Part shown: positions 31,163-33,744 of the stretch, piece by piece
Numbering within the stretch: position 1 is the stretch's first letter
Layout of the letters: every line of letters starts with the position of its first letter
Assembly (NCBI GenBank): GCA_031267575.1
Contig: JAIRYN010000076.1
Location: forward strand, 1 to 33,744
Length of the DNA: 33,744 bases
Direction of reading: 5' to 3'
From: Synergistaceae bacterium
GTDB taxonomy: Bacteria > Synergistota > Synergistia > Synergistales > Aminobacteriaceae
Position numbers and translations under genes: made by a program
Notes under the pieces: generated by a model
The model's input: the letters and a program-made list of their open reading frames with translations, nothing else
Told to the model about the DNA's origin: nothing
Database searches by the model: none

Positions 31163-33010
31163 CTAAATACTTTTTCCTGTTGATGCCGCGTCCAATTCCG
31201 AAGAGATTTCTTTCGCTTTTGTCAAATTTGTCAAAGTCGTCAATCCCATGCCCACCAACCTCCGGCCTTGTTCATCCTCGATAATCAACCACATGTCGGT
31301 GAAACAGGGAGTGGAGTTTTTCACCCACGCGCCGACCGTGAAGGAAAAACGAAGCTCGTCCTCGCCCGGCGCGACTTCGATCGCTTTCGACCACTTGGAG
31401 AACGGGGCATAATGGGGGCCCAAGAGGATTTTTTTCGGAACAATGTCGCCGACGTCGAAGCCGATGTCGAAATTGAAATCTTGTCCAGCGTCCCGCAGAT
31501 CCTGAGTGGGCACTTGCACGGAAAACGGTTCTTGCTCGTTGACGTCGATCTGTTCGGGAAGCCGGACTGGCAAGACTTTTGCCGCCGCGCGAAGTTCGTC
31601 CAGTTTTTGCAGGGCGCGGGCCGTCCAGTTGCCCACGGAGCTGGTCAAAAGCTCTCTGCCCTTCTCAGGGTCCACCTGAAACTGCTTTAAAGCCAAAAGT
31701 TCGAGATGACGGACCTCTTCTTGCAGAACGCTTTCAAACTCGGCAAGGGCCGCTTGAACTTCTCCGACTTTTCCCTCGTAAAGGGGATCGAGGGCCGCCT
31801 GCAAATCGGTGTAGTGAAACCAGGCCGTGTCCTTCGAGTAATCCAAGTCCGCGGCCGGAACGGAAAAATGGGTTCGCACCGCTCTTTCGGGATCGTCGGC
31901 GTACTCCTGGGGAACGTTTGAGATGCCGAAGTACCAGGGTGAGTAAAGCGAAAGGCAAGGTCGGCCCAAGGCGCGCCAAATCAGCGTCATATCGTGGTTT
32001 TCCCGGATCTGCACGATGGAACTCTCGATTGTTGTGCCCGCGCATATGGGCCGCGTCCTCATGTAGTGCGGAGAGCCGCCTCCCGACACGTCTTGAAGGG
32101 TTCCCTCGAAATGACAGCGTAATACTTTTTTGATGTCCTCAACGCCGACTTTACGGTTGTATTTGACCGAGAAAGGCAACTCAGCTTCGATATTGAGGGG
32201 GTATTCTAGCAGAAGTTCAAGTCCTCTGCGGTGACGGTGGATATTGCGGGCAGCGCGATAAGCATCTGGGTCCTGGTAGGACAGGGCAAAATCAAATTCC
32301 CCTTTTTGTGGGTCATACCAACCTCGTCGGGTGGCATAAGAGACGAGCCTCTCGAACCCTGGCGCTTGAGGATCTGGTTGCCGGATGGTGTAATGGTTGG
32401 GGTTCACGTAGATCTCGTCGTTCTCCACGCGTTTTACGGCGTAGTGCTTACCATTGACGACTTGGAGCACCCAGATCTCATTTTTGTCGGCAAAATGGTA
32501 ACTGCGTCCTCCTCCGATGTAGCCGTATTTGTCCACCAGTCCGCTGGCAACTTCCACTGCGTTGTAAGCGGACCTCGCCAACTCGGCGGTCAGACGGCGG
32601 ACGCCATAGCCGATACCTCCCTCGCTCAAGTCGGGGTTGTCTTCCTTTGATTTGCCGCAGTTGTCGCTGCAGAGGACGACACCATGCTCGTTGACGTAAA
32701 AGTCGCAAAAGGATGCGCCGCCATCCGCTATGAAAGAACGGGCTTCGGACCAGAAAAGTTTCGGCCGTTCCGAGGGCGCTTCTAAAAGAGCCGCGGTTGG
32801 CTCGAAGCGGAAAGTTTCCGCCGCGTCCGTCCGTTTGGGGACGATATGCGTCCGCATAACATAGCGTCCCCCGCTATCCTCGTTATGCCCCACCAAGACC
32901 TCTCCGGTCTCCGAGGCGTCTTTGCCCACCAGCACCGTCGTGCAAGCGAATGCCGTCGCGGGTAGAAGCGCCCCCAGAATCGCCGCGGCAATCGACAGAA
33001 TCCCAAACAT
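31163..33010 (-). CDS. C69-family dipeptidase, exported
   Basis: An N-terminal-nucleophile hydrolase that cleaves dipeptides. From the ATG at 33010 (GGGAGAG upstream; an ATG at 33025 is less well placed) it has 615 residues. A hydrophobic leader (1-22, ending ATAFA) is followed by Cys23 in CTTVLVGKDAS. This is the expected nucleophile after removal of the leader. Family motifs include VLVGHNEDSGGRYVMRTH, DNCGKSKEDNPDLSEGGIGYGVRRLTAE, YGYIGGGRSYHFADKNEIWVLQVV and FDFALSYQDPDAYRAARN. The last 130 residues may be a separate beta-rich domain. It is divergent from the htrA-like gene. Confidence 0.93.
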   Translation of the reverse strand: MFGILSIAAAILGALLPATAFACTTVLVGKDASETGEVLVGHNEDSGGRYVMRTHIVPKRTDAAETFRFEPTAALLEAPSERPKLFWSEARSFIADGGASFCDFYVNEHGVVLCSDNCGKSKEDNPDLSEGGIGYGVRRLTAELARSAYNAVEVASGLVDKYGYIGGGRSYHFADKNEIWVLQVVNGKHYAVKRVENDEIYVNPNHYTIRQPDPQAPGFERLVSYATRRGWYDPQKGEFDFALSYQDPDAYRAARNIHRHRRGLELLLEYPLNIEAELPFSVKYNRKVGVEDIKKVLRCHFEGTLQDVSGGGSPHYMRTRPICAGTTIESSIVQIRENHDMTLIWRALGRPCLSLYSPWYFGISNVPQEYADDPERAVRTHFSVPAADLDYSKDTAWFHYTDLQAALDPLYEGKVGEVQAALAEFESVLQEEVRHLELLALKQFQVDPEKGRELLTSSVGNWTARALQKLDELRAAAKVLPVRLPEQIDVNEQEPFSVQVPTQDLRDAGQDFNFDIGFDVGDIVPKKILLGPHYAPFSKWSKAIEVAPGEDELRFSFTVGAWVKNSTPCFTDMWLIIEDEQGRRLVGMGLTTLTNLTKAKEISSELDAASTGKSI

Positions 33011-33091
33011 TTCCAACTCTCCCATCCGCTCAAGATACGTACCCAGCGAGACAATGTCACCGCCTTCGCCTTGTTCCGCGGTATTGTCGGC

Positions 33092-33125
33092 TTGGAGTTT
33101 CCACCCGCGGGAATAGATATATAAT
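33092..33125 (+). promoter_or_regulatory. Putative promoter of the htrA-like gene
   Basis: A TATATAAT -10 region (ending about 33125) with TTGGAG (about 33092-33097) as a possible -35. The spacing fits best if the -10 is TAGATA just before TATAAT. It lies about 40 bases before the GTG start. Confidence 0.4.
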
Positions 33126-33165
33126 ACAGCAATGGAGCGGAAATTTTATAGGAGGTGTTCTTGTC

Positions 33166-33387
33166 GTGGGCTTCGAGAAAAAAGCGCAATTAAGAATGAA
33201 AAAAGTGGGCTTGAAGTGGACGGGCTTGTTGGTGTTCTGTGTGTTTTTAGTGGGGTTGGTGGGAGGTATAACGTTTGATCAAGGAGCGCTGGCCGCGTCG
33301 CGCGCGGACAACCCCGTGGTTCAGATCGTGAAGATCACGTCTCCGGCGGTGGTGAACATCGACGTGGAAACCATGCCCAAGAGGTAA
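33166..33387 (+). pseudogene. htrA/degP-like serine protease gene, N-terminal part only
   Basis: A GTG (33166) with AGGAGG ten bases upstream opens 73 codons. They encode a basic start, one membrane anchor (WTGLLVFCVFLVGLVGGITF) and NPVVQIVKITSPAVVNIDVETMPKR, which is the very start of a DegP/HtrA protease domain. Then TAA follows. A normal HtrA has about 400 further residues with the His-Asp-Ser triad and PDZ domains. Nothing in the next 350 bases continues the domain in any frame. A microsatellite and an intron-like RNA follow instead, so the gene was probably interrupted by an insertion. The rest may lie beyond the window. Confidence 0.65.
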
Positions 33388-33407
33388 CAATATAGTCTTT
33401 GCGTAAA

Positions 33408-33555
33408 TATCTATTCATGTATCTATTCATATATCTATTTATATATCTATTCATATATTCATATATTCATGTATCTATTCGTGTGGATATTTTATATGGA
33501 TATTTTATATGGATATTTTATGCGGATATTTTATATGGATATTTCATATGGATAT
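33408..33555. repeat. AT-rich microsatellite tract (12-bp then 13-bp units)
   Basis: TATCTATTCATA-type units (about five, partly degenerate), followed by TGGATATTTTATA x 5 with small changes. The tract fills the space between the broken htrA-like gene and the intron-like sequence. A frame running through it is low-complexity and not a gene. Confidence 0.93.
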
Positions 33556-33589
33556 TTATAAAACGTACTATAAAAGCCTTCCATACTCT

Positions 33590-33744
33590 GTGAGGAGTAT
33601 GCAGGATCAGGTGAAATTCCTGGTCATGAACTTATTTAATTGCTGGCAATCCCTAAAGCTCGAAGAACCACAGCGTAGAGATGAAAGAAGCTCAGGCGCG
33701 AAGGTGACGAAAGTAGAAAAAATCTTCGAGATGGCGCACGAGGC
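33590..33744 (+). ncRNA. Possible 5' part (domain I) of a group II intron, running off the window
   Basis: After GTGAGGAG the sequence loses coding character and shows RNA-like words: CAGGTGAAATTCCTG (a small hairpin), GCTGGCAATCCCTAAAGCTC, AAGAACCACAGCG, AAGAAGCTCAGGCG, GTGACGAAAGT and GCGCACGAGGC at the end. The AGGTGAAA-CCT hairpin, the GACGAAAGT word and the ending CACGAGGC recall domain I of bacterial group II introns. The reverse transcriptase and domains V/VI would be beyond the window. The 5' end GTGAG is not the usual GTGYG, so the boundary and the call are tentative. Confidence 0.35.

Noticed and set aside
33399-33593. Frame made of FIYLFIYLFIY and GYFIWIF repeats
   Set aside because: It is a microsatellite read in one frame and has no ribosome binding site or protein-like composition.

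Overview
The window looks like a chromosomal segment of an anaerobic, amino-acid- or uronate-using bacterium. The gene set fits Synergistota best: a V-type ATPase operon with an 8-kDa-type K subunit, a TRAP transporter, an M20D amidohydrolase, a C69 dipeptidase and a tagA-like glycosyltransferase. This taxonomic call is inference from gene content only. Genes are moderately GC-rich, while the intergenic DNA is strongly AT-rich and full of short tandem repeats.

Layout. (1) 1-6280: a uronate locus. dctP-dctQ-dctM-uxaC run on the minus strand, followed by a degraded stretch (11-309) that may be the remains of a uronate reductase gene. A divergent LacI-type regulator lies at 5146. The intergenic region holds three copies of a 13-bp box with a central CG. 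One box sits just downstream of each of the two proposed promoters, which suggests a complete local regulatory switch. (2) 6280-10275: repeat-rich spacer, tRNA-Pro(GGG), a methyl-accepting chemotaxis protein whose C terminus is a 27-bp x 7 repeat array, then about 1 kb of AT-rich DNA with no convincing gene. (3) 10276-13887: ribD-ribE-ribBA-ribH, a full riboflavin pathway with no visible FMN riboswitch. (4) 13952-16176: a membrane protein that looks like a catalytically dead WecA/TagO domain fused to a WecG/TagA glycosyltransferase, then a two-CBS protein. (5) 16154-22763: a V-type ATPase operon in the order G/F-like, I, K, E, A, B. The rotor subunit D and the C and F subunits are absent. (6) 22858-24548: tRNA-Arg(CCG) and two exported or anchored proteins of unknown role. 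(7) 24781-31150: a DinB-family protein, then on the minus strand rsmA, a YbaK-like protein, a CDF metal exporter, a PatB/MalY-type lyase, an M20D amidohydrolase and an anchored thermonuclease-like protein. (8) 31163-33744: a C69 dipeptidase and, divergently, an htrA-like gene that stops after 73 codons, followed by a microsatellite and what may be the 5' part of a group II intron.

The most unusual property is genome-scale texture rather than one gene. More than twenty short tandem arrays lie in 34 kb. Those inside genes have units divisible by three (12, 15 or 27 bp). Most outside genes have units such as 10, 13, 16, 20, 22 or 23 bp. Tandem duplication therefore seems very active, and only frame-preserving events survive in genes. 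Second, a short block is duplicated at 24.7 and 28.9 kb with a substitution pattern typical of coding DNA, in each case just upstream of an unrelated gene.
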